The notes below the pieces were generated by a model. The model did no database searches and was not told where the DNA came from. It saw nothing but the letters and a program-made list of their open reading frames with translations. 14,407 bases of DNA, from positions 1 through 14,407 of the forward strand of contig JBBRAW010000094.1 in the NCBI GenBank assembly GCA_038206385.1. Reading direction: 5' to 3'. The translations under genes and the position numbers were made by a program. Below are positions 1 through 8,009 of this stretch, piece by piece (the stretch's first letter is position 1; each line of letters begins with the position of its first letter). The stretch comes from JANXSD01 sp038206385 (GTDB lineage: Bacteria > Bacteroidota > Bacteroidia > AKYH767-A > OLB10).

Positions 1-165
1 AAGAAAATAACGCGTCACAAATAAGCCTTTTCCCTACATAGAATAAAAAATGGTAAGGGGGTACTTATGCTAAACTAAAACTTCCCCACTCGTGGATTTT
101 CTTTAATTTGGTCGTTTATTAATTTAGTCGGTTAACAGTGATTCGATAAGTATTTTTTTGTTACT
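1..165. other. Left-edge non-coding stretch
   Basis: No credible open reading frame or RNA gene is visible here. A piece near 16-33 (acaaataagccttttcc) resembles the gacaaaagccttttcc found in the repeat copy at 401-417. The stretch around 119-160 (taatttagtcggttaac, then attcgataag) looks like a heavily decayed copy of the array to its right. The array may therefore continue beyond the window edge in degraded form. This is a by-eye comparison. Confidence 0.4.
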
Positions 166-763
166 TAATTTAGTTGACAAAAGCCAAAATTTCCTAAAAA
201 TAAAATCTTATCTTTTAACAACAAATACTTACTTCCGACTACAAGTGCTTAATATTCGATGTTTGGTTTTTTGTTTCGTAATTTAGTTGACAAAAGCCAA
301 ATATTTTCTGTAAAAAAACCACACAGAAGGGAGCAAATACTTACTTCCGACTACAAGTGTTTAATATTCGCTAATTGATTTTTTGGCACTTAATTTAGTT
401 GACAAAAGCCTTTTCCAGCATTTTTAGAAACTGAAATTTTTCCGTAAAGTAAACTCTTTCGCCATTTACAAAAATTATCTTCCGACTACAAGTGTTTAAT
501 ATTCGCTAATTAATTTTTTGGCACTTAATTTAGTTGACAAAACCCTTTTCCAGCATAAATTGAATCTGAATTATTTCCGCAATTAAAACTCTCTAGCCAT
601 TTACAAATACTTACTTCCGACAACAATTGCGTATTATTTGCTAATTGATTTATTGTTCCGTAATTTAGTTGACAAAAGCCATTTCCATTTTCAAAGTTAG
701 CTTGAAATTCCTTCTCCAAGAATAACTTTATCGAGGAATGAAAATACTTACCTTCAACTACAA
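166..763. repeat. Degenerate tandem repeat array, ~112-136 bp period
   Basis: Two conserved modules alternate. Module A, TAATTTAGTTGACAAAAGCC, occurs at 166-185, 279-298, 391-410, 526-545 (one change) and 661-680. Module B, beginning AAATACTTACTTCCGACTAC and running on to about AATATTCG, occurs at 223-258, 335-370, about 470-505, 605-640 (decayed) and 741-763 (19 of 23 bases like the others). Steps are 113, 112, 135 and 135 bp for A, and 112, 135, 135 and 136 for B. The steps of 112 and 113 are not multiples of three and the frames carry stops, so the array is not a repeat protein. Between modules there is looser similarity (ttttccagca, ccatttaca). There are no terminal inverted repeats, transposase or CRISPR-like equal spacers. 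The last module B ends 8 bp before the subtilase stop codon. Function is unknown. Confidence 0.85.
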
Positions 764-770
764 ATTTCTT

Positions 771-2939
771 TTATTCAAACACAATCCTTTTGCTAAAATT
801 TTTTCCATCAGAAACAAAAGAAATCAAATACAATCCTGCAGGCAATTTTTCTTTGTGTAATTCTAATTTATCTTGACCGGAAGAAATAATTATGCTTCGT
901 ACTTTTTCTCCAATAACATTATACAATTCTAACTTTGCAATGTTATCATGAGGAGGAAATGTGAGTGTGATTTTATCGTTTGAGGGATTTGGAAATGCAA
1001 TTAGTGTTTTTGTTGTATGTTCATTTATTCCAAGTGCATTGCATCCAACCATAACTGCTAATGCATCCAGTTTTCCATAGCCAAAATCGTTGTTCGGGAT
1101 GGTGCCAGTAAATGCATCCTGCACTGCGCAAAGCTTTACTCTTGTTTTATAATCGTACCATGTTGCAGTAGGATTTTTTTGAAAGTACAATGCTCCGACT
1201 CCCGCAACAACTGGTGCTGCTGATGAAGTTCCTCCATCGCGAATATGAATTGAATCAGGAGCTAATTTGTAAGGTTGATTGGCAAGAAAAAATGCAACGC
1301 TCGATAAACGCAATGCTGATAATGTTACTTCTCCCGTGCTTGTAATATCAGGTTTAATTCTACCATCACGAGTTGGACCTTTGCTTGATGATATAGATAG
1401 TTGTCCTACAGTTGTTGGAAATGTTTGTAGGTTTCCATTCACATCCATATAACTATTTCTATTTACGTATTGCCCAACAGTAATTACTTTATCACTACAC
1501 TGAAAACTACTACAAACAGTTTGATTCAAATCAGGAAGTACATAACGTGTTATGTTTGGATAAGCGCTCGGAGCAGGTAATGGAGAATTCACCATATCAA
1601 AACTCCACACATCAAATTTTCCTGTTCCTTTACTCATCAAACGATAAAAGTAATTTGTTGAATCAGGAAGTATGTAATAGATCATGCTATACGAACTACC
1701 AATCAACTGACTTACGCGCTGCACTAATCCAATTTTATTTCCTGAAATACTTTTCAATGTATCCTGACGAAGAACATTTAAATTTGGAATTACACTCATC
1801 CAATTCAATTGGCCGCGATCCTCATAGATTGGTGTAATTTGATCAACACCAATTGTAAATTTCACGTTTTTTAAATTTGCAGTGTCTGCCCAAAGCTCTA
1901 TATAAATTCCATTATTTGCATTTGCAGCTGGCTTAGAGAACCATGTAAATAAAGTATCGTTACTAGGGTTATGTTGAACATGTATTGTATTTCCGCCAGC
2001 ATTACCACTAGCTGCTGCCAATGATCTTCCAGGTTTTGCCGTTATTAAAGTATCGATTGCTTGCGCTGATAAATCTTTACCATCATGCGATCCAAAATAA
2101 GTTCCAGCACTTATGTTTATCACGCAAGGTTTACCAATAGAATCCGCTTTATCATAAATATAATTTACTGCATCAGCAACAGAACTCAACCAAACATCAT
2201 CCGATTTATTAAAATCAACTGAAACTGCAATGATATCAGCCTTTGGTGCCGCACCAGTATATTCCACATGCGAACGACCATTACTTGTTGCGATGCCCGA
2301 AACATGTGTTCCATGAGCAAGACCATCCACATGCGCAGAAGCATTCCCAGCATTAATATCAGCAGCCGAAAATTCTTGTCCGTAACCATAAAGTGAAGGT
2401 GTATTTGCAGCATTTGGTAGCAGGTGATCCCAAATCCATAAAACGCGCGTGTTACCTAAAGAATCTTTAAAGTCGGGATGTGTAAAATCGATACCGGAGT
2501 CGATGATTCCTACAATAACACCTTCGCCATCATAACCCTGTGTAAGAGGAGAAACACCACTATGAACCTTGTCAATTTTATTATTGATCAGCATTCGGTC
2601 GTTCATGGGCTCTAATTCTAGTCGACCTTCCTCCATTCGCTGGATATTTGGATCATCAACTAAAGTTTTAAGCGCCTCTACTGGAAGGTTTACAGCAGCA
2701 ATATTTCCCGCCGCATATTTGAAATGACCTCCCAAGCGAACCACTTCTTCCTTGATATAAGGCACATTTCCTTTGATTAAAACTGCTATTGATTTTTGCG
2801 AATTACTCTCGTGTTGAACAAGTTGCATGAGCTTATAACTCATTCGCGATTGTTGCGCCATTACACTAAATTGAGCCGTTAAAATGGCTATAAAAAGACA
2901 CAAGGTTTTCTTGTACTGGTTCATTGTATGATTTTTCAT
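771..2939 (-). CDS. Secreted S8 (subtilisin-like) serine peptidase with T9SS sorting domain
   Basis: This is a secreted subtilase, expected to cross the inner membrane by Sec and the outer membrane by the type IX system; the substrate is unknown. Numbering is from the ATG at 2939. Residues 1-29 look like a signal peptide (Lys-containing n-region, hydrophobic CLFIAILTAQFSVMA, then QQ). A propeptide-like region follows to about 125. The triad is Asp147 (GIIDSGID), His209 (HGTHVSG) and Ser572 (GGTSSAAP), with oxyanion Asn313 (ASGNAGG). The 259 residues between Asn313 and Ser572 far exceed the 66 of subtilisin BPN', so an inserted domain sits there. Residues ~645-722 (AFPNPSNDK, LYNVIGEKV, LPAGLYLI, KRIVFE end) match the Por/T9SS C-terminal sorting domain. 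The frame is open to an ATG at 3008, but that start would bury the signal peptide; ATG at 2924 is also possible. The gene is monocistronic and divergent from ettA. Confidence 0.93.
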   Translation of the reverse strand: MKNHTMNQYKKTLCLFIAILTAQFSVMAQQSRMSYKLMQLVQHESNSQKSIAVLIKGNVPYIKEEVVRLGGHFKYAAGNIAAVNLPVEALKTLVDDPNIQRMEEGRLELEPMNDRMLINNKIDKVHSGVSPLTQGYDGEGVIVGIIDSGIDFTHPDFKDSLGNTRVLWIWDHLLPNAANTPSLYGYGQEFSAADINAGNASAHVDGLAHGTHVSGIATSNGRSHVEYTGAAPKADIIAVSVDFNKSDDVWLSSVADAVNYIYDKADSIGKPCVINISAGTYFGSHDGKDLSAQAIDTLITAKPGRSLAAASGNAGGNTIHVQHNPSNDTLFTWFSKPAANANNGIYIELWADTANLKNVKFTIGVDQITPIYEDRGQLNWMSVIPNLNVLRQDTLKSISGNKIGLVQRVSQLIGSSYSMIYYILPDSTNYFYRLMSKGTGKFDVWSFDMVNSPLPAPSAYPNITRYVLPDLNQTVCSSFQCSDKVITVGQYVNRNSYMDVNGNLQTFPTTVGQLSISSSKGPTRDGRIKPDITSTGEVTLSALRLSSVAFFLANQPYKLAPDSIHIRDGGTSSAAPVVAGVGALYFQKNPTATWYDYKTRVKLCAVQDAFTGTIPNNDFGYGKLDALAVMVGCNALGINEHTTKTLIAFPNPSNDKITLTFPPHDNIAKLELYNVIGEKVRSIIISSGQDKLELHKEKLPAGLYLISFVSDGKNFSKRIVFE

Positions 2940-2985
2940 ATAGTTAATACGAAGATTTTCCCTTTCAGGTTTGGCTAGAATGGGG

Positions 2986-2993
2986 TACTTTTG
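2986..2993 (+). promoter_or_regulatory. Bacteroidota -7 promoter box for ettA
   Basis: TACTTTTG, followed by CA, matches the Bacteroidota -7 consensus TAnnTTTG exactly. It lies in the divergent gap between the subtilase and ettA and points at ettA, about 63 bases upstream of its ATG. I see no well-spaced -33 TTG element: a TTTG at 2970 is too close. Confidence 0.6.
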
Positions 2994-3056
2994 CAATCCT
3001 TTTAACAATTTATAACATAACTGACTGAAAGGTCTAAATTAATAACGGAATATTAC

Positions 3057-4733
3057 ATGGCAGACGATCGTAAAATTATCTTTTCAATGGTGGGTGTTAG
3101 TAAAACTTACGCACCCGGAAAGCAAGTATTAAAAAATATTTATCTGAGTTTCTTTTATGGAGCGAAGATCGGAATCCTAGGTTTGAACGGCTCTGGGAAG
3201 TCGTCGTTGTTAAAAATCATCGCTGGTTTGGATAAATCATTTCAAGGCGATGTGGTTTTTTCTCCAGGCTATGCGGTAGGATATCTCTCTCAAGAGCCTG
3301 AGTTAGATGAAACAAAAACAGCTCGTGAAATAGTGATGGAAGGTGTTCAACCGATAGTTGATATTTTGAATGAATACGAAGAGGTGAACAACAAATTAGG
3401 TGAAACTTTAACGGATGATGAGATGACGAAATTGATTGATCGTCAGGCTGTGTTAATGGATCAAATTGATGCTGCAAATGCATGGGAGTTAGATAACAGA
3501 ATTGAAGTGGCGATGGATGCATTACGTTGTCCGGAGCCTGAATCTCCAGTAAAATTTTTATCAGGAGGTGAACGTCGTCGTTTAGCTTTATGCAGATTGC
3601 TTTTGCAAGAGCCAGAAATACTTTTATTGGATGAGCCAACGAATCATCTCGATGCAGAAAGTGTGGAGTGGTTAGAGCATCATTTAGCGCAATATAAAGG
3701 AACAGTTATCGCGGTAACGCATGATCGATATTTCCTTGATAATGTTGCGGGATGGATTTTAGAATTAGATCGTGGCGAAGGAATTCCTTACCAAGGAAAT
3801 TATACAAGTTGGTTAGAGCAAAAATCGAAACGTTTACAACAAGAAGAGAAGTCGGAAAGTCGTCGTGCGAAAACTTTAGAGCGTGAATTAGAATGGGTGA
3901 AGATGGCTCCGAAAGCTCGTCATGCGAAATCGAAAGCGCGTTTGCAAGCGTATGATCGCATGCTGAATGAAGAGACAAAAGATAAAGAAGATAAACTAGA
4001 ATTATTTATTCCGCCAGGACCACGTTTAGGATCGAATGTTATCGAAGCTGAAAGTATCAGTAAGGGTTTTGGTGATCGTTTGTTGATAGAGAATTTAAGT
4101 TTCGCTTTACCTCAAGCAGGAATCGTTGGAATCATCGGACCGAATGGCGCTGGTAAAACAACATTATTCCGCATGATCATGAATCAAGAAAATCCTGATA
4201 GCGGTACTTTTAAAGTTGGTGAAACTGTTGTCACGGCATACGTTGATCAAAGTCATGATTCATTGTTGCCAGATAAAACTGTTTATGAAATTATTTCTGG
4301 TGGCACCGAACAGATGGTTGTTGGTGGTAAGTCGGTAAATGCTCGTGCTTATATTTCGAAATTTAATTTCAATGGTGTTGATCAAGGAAAAAAATTAAGT
4401 GTATTGTCGGGTGGTGAGCGTAATCGTGTGCATTTAGCGATGACATTAAAGATGGGCGCTAACGTTTTGCTGTTAGATGAGCCTACCAATGATATTGATA
4501 TAAATACTTTGCGCGCATTGGAAGAAGCATTAGAAAATTTTGCTGGATGCGCAGTAATTATTAGTCACGATCGTTGGTTCTTAGATAGAGTTTGCACACA
4601 TATTTTAGCATTCGAAGGCGACTCGCAAGTGTACTATTTCGAAGGTGGTTATACCGATTACGAAGAGAATAAAAAGAAACGTGTTGGCGGAAATGATATG
4701 AAGAAATTTAGATATAAAAAATTAACAGTTTAA
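3057..4733 (+). CDS. ettA: Energy-dependent translational throttle protein EttA (ABC-F ATPase)
   Basis: EttA is a cytosolic ABC-F protein that binds the ribosomal E site and gates entry into elongation according to the ATP/ADP ratio. It is not a transporter. The length of 558 residues is close to E. coli EttA (555). The first ATPase domain has Walker A GLNGSGKSS (42-50), signature LSGGE (168-172), Walker B LLLDEP (189-194) and His222. The second has GPNGAGKTT (361-369), LSGGE (450-454), LLLDEP (471-476) and His504. The insertion at ~95-137 is the arm, and the charged helical stretch ~250-310 (KMAPKARHAKSKAR) is the P-site tRNA-interaction linker. The block from FLSGGERRR through THDRYFLDNVAGWILELDRGEGIP is the EttA-type sequence, which separates it from Uup or YheS. 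A short basic tail (KKKRVGGNDMKKF) ends the protein. It has its own promoter box upstream and a 107-bp gap to hisS. Confidence 0.95.
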   Translation: MADDRKIIFSMVGVSKTYAPGKQVLKNIYLSFFYGAKIGILGLNGSGKSSLLKIIAGLDKSFQGDVVFSPGYAVGYLSQEPELDETKTAREIVMEGVQPIVDILNEYEEVNNKLGETLTDDEMTKLIDRQAVLMDQIDAANAWELDNRIEVAMDALRCPEPESPVKFLSGGERRRLALCRLLLQEPEILLLDEPTNHLDAESVEWLEHHLAQYKGTVIAVTHDRYFLDNVAGWILELDRGEGIPYQGNYTSWLEQKSKRLQQEEKSESRRAKTLERELEWVKMAPKARHAKSKARLQAYDRMLNEETKDKEDKLELFIPPGPRLGSNVIEAESISKGFGDRLLIENLSFALPQAGIVGIIGPNGAGKTTLFRMIMNQENPDSGTFKVGETVVTAYVDQSHDSLLPDKTVYEIISGGTEQMVVGGKSVNARAYISKFNFNGVDQGKKLSVLSGGERNRVHLAMTLKMGANVLLLDEPTNDIDINTLRALEEALENFAGCAVIISHDRWFLDRVCTHILAFEGDSQVYYFEGGYTDYEENKKKRVGGNDMKKFRYKKLTV

Positions 4734-4754
4734 TTTGATAATTTGATAATTTGA
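4731..4754. repeat. Three perfect 8-bp tandem repeats overlapping the ettA stop codon
   Basis: TAATTTGA is repeated three times without error at 4731-4738, 4739-4746 and 4747-4754, followed by a decayed fourth copy (gatttgaa). The first three bases of the first copy are the ettA stop codon TAA. No hairpin is associated with it. The rest of the gap to hisS (4755-4840) shows nothing recognisable. Confidence 0.85.
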
Positions 4755-4840
4755 GATTTGAAAATTCAGTTCGCAGAGTAAATTCGTAATTTTAACAGAA
4801 GGTATATTAACTAAGATTTTTCAATACAAAATAAAGAGAA

Positions 4841-6202
4841 TTGAAACCGAGCATTCCAAAAGGGACAAGAGATTTTTCACCGATAGAAATGGTGAAGCGA
4901 AATTATATTTTCGATACCATTCGTGATGTATTTAAAAAGTTCGGATTTCTTCCTATAGAAACTCCATCGATGGAGAATTCAGCTACATTGATGGGAAAGT
5001 ATGGTGAAGAAGGTGATAAGTTGATTTTTAAAATTCTGAATTCAGGAGATTTCTTAAAAGATTCAGATCAGGAATTATTATCGAATAAAGATTCAAAGAA
5101 GGTAACATCATCTATTTCAGAAAAGGCATTGCGTTATGATTTAACAGTTCCGTTTGCACGTTATGTGGTGATGCATCAAAATGAAATTATATTTCCGTTT
5201 AAGCGTTATCAAATTCAACCTGTATGGCGTGCCGATCGTCCGCAGAAAGGTAGATACAGAGAGTTTTATCAATGCGATGCTGATGTGATAGGTTCCAATT
5301 CATTGTTGAATGAAGTGGAGTTAATTATGTTGATTGATGAAGTGTTTGAACGATTAGGGTTGAAGATCACAGTGAAAGTAAATAATAGAAAAATATTATC
5401 AGGCATTGCAGAAATAATTGGAGAAGCTGATAAAATAATTGATATCACTGTTGCCATAGATAAGCTAGATAAAATTGGAGTTGATAAAGTAAAAGAGGAA
5501 TTGCTTTCGAAAGGATTAAGTGAAAAAGCAATTAATCAAATTGAACCATTGTTAATGTTTCAAGGAAGTGATCAACAGAAACTCGATTTATTGAAAAATA
5601 TGTTGGCTGTATCTGTTATCGGATTAAAAGGAATTGAAGAAGTTGAAGCTATTTTTGAATATGCCACAACGTTAGCAATGACACACACTAAATTGGAGGT
5701 AGATATCACTTTGGCTCGCGGATTAAATTATTATACTGGAGCAATATTCGAGGTGATTGTAAATGATGAACGATCTACTTTTTCAAGTAGCATTTGTGGT
5801 GGTGGTCGTTATGATGATCTTACTGGAATTTTCGGATTGCCGAATATGTCGGGTGTTGGAATTTCATTTGGCGCTGATCGTATTTATGATGTGTTAGAAG
5901 AAGCAAATCTTTTTCCTGAAGATGCAGCATCAACAACTAAACTTTTAATTGTTGATTATGCCAATGATATTCCTTTAGCATTATCAATTTTGAAACAAGT
6001 AAGAGATGCAAACATTGCCGCTGAATTGTATCCTGATGAAACAAAAAAATTTCCTAAGCAAATGGATTATGCAGAAGCAAGAAAAATTCCATTCGTAGTA
6101 ATTTTATCGAAATCAAATACCAACGAAGTGGAAGTAAAGGATATCCGTACTGGTAAAAAGGAAATGATTTCATTAATTGATCTTGTGAATTTTATTAAGT
6201 AA
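4841..6202 (+). CDS. hisS: Histidine--tRNA ligase (HisRS), TTG start
   Basis: HisRS is the cytosolic class II synthetase that charges tRNA-His with histidine using ATP. It has 453 residues, a normal length. Motif 1 lies at ~37-65 (PIETPSMENSATLMGKYGEE). Motif 2 lies at ~97-146 (ALRYDLTVPFARY, then YQIQPVWRADRPQKGRYREF). The histidine-binding motif ARGLNYYTG is at 292-300. Motif 3 lies at ~338-350 (GVGISFGADRIYD). Residues ~367-453 form the anticodon-binding domain. The start is TTG at 4841: the family's N-terminal KPSIPKGTRDF directly follows it, and the next in-frame ATG (4889) would remove this motif. The leader before it is A-rich (aaataaagagaa) without a well-spaced Shine-Dalgarno. hutH starts 39 bp downstream on the same strand, so co-transcription is likely. 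Confidence 0.95.
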   Translation: MKPSIPKGTRDFSPIEMVKRNYIFDTIRDVFKKFGFLPIETPSMENSATLMGKYGEEGDKLIFKILNSGDFLKDSDQELLSNKDSKKVTSSISEKALRYDLTVPFARYVVMHQNEIIFPFKRYQIQPVWRADRPQKGRYREFYQCDADVIGSNSLLNEVELIMLIDEVFERLGLKITVKVNNRKILSGIAEIIGEADKIIDITVAIDKLDKIGVDKVKEELLSKGLSEKAINQIEPLLMFQGSDQQKLDLLKNMLAVSVIGLKGIEEVEAIFEYATTLAMTHTKLEVDITLARGLNYYTGAIFEVIVNDERSTFSSSICGGGRYDDLTGIFGLPNMSGVGISFGADRIYDVLEEANLFPEDAASTTKLLIVDYANDIPLALSILKQVRDANIAAELYPDETKKFPKQMDYAEARKIPFVVILSKSNTNEVEVKDIRTGKKEMISLIDLVNFIK

Positions 6203-6241
6203 AAATTAGTCAAATTAAATTTATTAAATATTCTTAGCGTA

Positions 6242-7741
6242 ATGATTCATTCAATTTCATCTTCTGCAATTTCATTCGAAACCATTGATGCAATTTTTAA
6301 ATCTAATGGTAAATTGCAATTGAGTGAAGAAGCAATTCAACGAATAGCAACATGTAGAAATTACCTTGATAAAAAGTTAGAAGGAAACGAATCGATTTAT
6401 TACGGCATCAATACCGGTTTTGGCTCGTTGTATAATAAATCAATTTCTAAAAATGATCTTGGTCAGTTGCAAGTGAATTTGATGATGTCGCATGCATGTG
6501 GAGTAGGTGAGGAGGTACCTGCTGAAATTGTGAAGTTGATGTTGTTATTGAAAATACAAGGAATGTCGTATGGCAATTCTGGTGTGCAAGTTGAAACTGT
6601 AAAATTACTTATTGAATTTTTTAATAATGATATTCTTCCTGTAATTTATGAGCAAGGATCATTGGGAGCTTCTGGTGATTTAGCGCCTTTAGCACATCTC
6701 TGTTTGCCATTAATTGGTTTAGGTGAAGTAACAGTTAATGGCGTAAAAATGTCAGGTGCAGAAGCATTAAAGAAATTTAATCTGCAACCTGTTAAACTTC
6801 GTTCAAAGGAAGGTTTAGCATTATTGAATGGAACACAATTCATGAGTGCTTATGCTGTTTGGTCGATGCTACAATCGAAACGTTTAGAACGGATAGCAGA
6901 TGTTGTTGGTGCATTGTCATTAGAAGGTTTCGACGGACGCATTGAGCCATTTCATGAATTGATTCATGCTATTCGTCCACATGCAGGACAAATAAATACT
7001 GCTAAACGTTTTCGTGAATTGTTAAGTGGTAGTGAATTGATCGCTCATCCAAAAGTACATGTTCAAGATCCATATTCGTTTCGTTGTATACCGCAAGTAC
7101 ATGGCGCAACTAAGGATGCAATAGATTTTATTGCGAATTCATTTACTACAGAAATTAATTCTGTTACTGATAACCCTACAATTTTTCCCGACGAAGATTT
7201 AATTATCTCCGCAGGTAATTTCCATGGTCAACCACTAGCATTGCCATTAGATTTTCTTGCAATTGCGTTAGCAGAATTAGGAAGTATTAGTGAGCGAAGA
7301 ACTTATCAATTGATAAGTGGCTTGCGAGGTTTACCTGCATTTTTAGTTGCGAATCCTGGATTAGATTCAGGATTTATGATTCCGCAATATACTGCTGCTT
7401 CAATTGTAAGTCAGAATAAACAATTATGTACTCCTGCTTCTGTTGACTCTATCGTTTCTTCTAACGGACAAGAAGATCATGTAAGCATGGGTTCAAACGC
7501 AGCTACGAAATTATATCGAGTAGTAAATAATCTTGAAAAAATTCTTGCTATTGAATTAATGAATGCATCACAAGCACTATATTTCCGTAACCCATTAAAA
7601 ACATCTACAAAACTTGAATCTGTTCTTGCTGCCTTTCGTAAGGAAATTCCAATTGTAGAAAAAGATCGTGTATTGTATCTTGATATCCACCGTAGTATTG
7701 AATTTCTTCGCAGCTTCAGTTTTGAAAATATTGTTGCATAA
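6242..7741 (+). CDS. hutH: Histidine ammonia-lyase
   Basis: HutH removes ammonia from L-histidine to give trans-urocanate, the first step of histidine breakdown. It has 499 residues, near the usual ~510. The Ala143-Ser144-Gly145 triad inside GSLGASGDLAPLAH forms the MIO electrophile autocatalytically. Other family motifs are YYGINTGFGSL (53-63), QDPYSFRCIPQVHG, TDNPTIF, SAGNFHGQPLALP, ERRTYQL and NGQEDHVSMGSNAA. The Ser-His pair in MMSHACGVGE favours histidine over phenylalanine or tyrosine as substrate; this is inference from family knowledge, and a tyrosine ammonia-lyase is the main alternative. It probably shares a transcript with hisS. The later pathway genes (hutU, hutI, hutG) are not in the window. 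Confidence 0.9.
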   Translation: MIHSISSSAISFETIDAIFKSNGKLQLSEEAIQRIATCRNYLDKKLEGNESIYYGINTGFGSLYNKSISKNDLGQLQVNLMMSHACGVGEEVPAEIVKLMLLLKIQGMSYGNSGVQVETVKLLIEFFNNDILPVIYEQGSLGASGDLAPLAHLCLPLIGLGEVTVNGVKMSGAEALKKFNLQPVKLRSKEGLALLNGTQFMSAYAVWSMLQSKRLERIADVVGALSLEGFDGRIEPFHELIHAIRPHAGQINTAKRFRELLSGSELIAHPKVHVQDPYSFRCIPQVHGATKDAIDFIANSFTTEINSVTDNPTIFPDEDLIISAGNFHGQPLALPLDFLAIALAELGSISERRTYQLISGLRGLPAFLVANPGLDSGFMIPQYTAASIVSQNKQLCTPASVDSIVSSNGQEDHVSMGSNAATKLYRVVNNLEKILAIELMNASQALYFRNPLKTSTKLESVLAAFRKEIPIVEKDRVLYLDIHRSIEFLRSFSFENIVA

Positions 7742-7781
7742 GTTTATATTCTAATTAAATTTATTTTATTAGAAGTTGTAG

Positions 7782-7928
7782 TCACCAAAATTTCGATTTC
7801 TTAGAACAAATATAGGCACAGGCTTAGCAATTAGTAAGGAATTTATAGAGGCTCAAGGAGGTAAAATCTCTTTAGAATCAGAGTTAGGTATGGGTTGTGA
7901 ATTTAAATTTGTTTTGCCTAAGGCATAA
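7782..7928 (+). pseudogene. Remnant of a sensor histidine kinase: C-terminal end of HATPase_c domain
   Basis: An in-frame stretch bounded by a TAG at 7779-7781 and ending in TAA at 7926-7928 has no ATG start. From 7812 it reads IGTGLAISKEFIEAQGG, then KISLESELGMGCEFKFVLP and KA. This is the G2 box and final strands of a histidine kinase ATP-binding domain (family pattern GTGLGLAI-xx-E-x-GG-x-I-x-ES-G-GT-F-F-LP), but the G2 box has lost two residues and the usual GS/GT turn is GMGC. The upstream H, N and G1 boxes are absent; hutH ends 40 bp earlier. The codons immediately 5' (about 7782-7811) do not look like kinase sequence. I read it as a deletion relic rather than a working gene. Confidence 0.8.
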
Positions 7929-8009
7929 ATTATTTGCTTTTTTTAAAATTTACTTATTTTATCAGGTATTTTAATAACCTTTGTAGCAGAATTTTGTTAC
8001 CAAAATAAG

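Noticed and set aside
525..719. 64-residue minus-strand reading frame with the repeated string GFCQLN
   Set aside because: It lies wholly inside the tandem array. The repeated peptide is a by-product of two in-phase 135-bp units, and the other units break the frame.
166..763. CRISPR array
   Set aside because: Conserved blocks are separated by partly similar sequence of unequal length, the period exceeds 110 bp, and no cas gene is present.
771..3008. ATG at 3008 as the subtilase start
   Set aside because: It would place 23 extra charged residues before the signal peptide and overlap the ettA promoter box. The ATG at 2939 gives a standard signal peptide.
3009..3056. Promoter for the subtilase on the minus strand
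   Set aside because: Only a weak TATAAATTG-like string is present at 3005-3013, with no TAnnTTTG match.
7751..7772. A/T inverted repeat after hutH (ctaattaaat / attttattag) as a terminator
   Set aside because: The stem is A-T rich with an internal mismatch, the loop is only two bases, and no T-run follows.
7975..7983. TAACCTTTG upstream of the glutathione peroxidase as a -7 promoter box
   Set aside because: It has one base too many between TA and TTTG and no -33 element at proper spacing. It may still be functional but I cannot support it.
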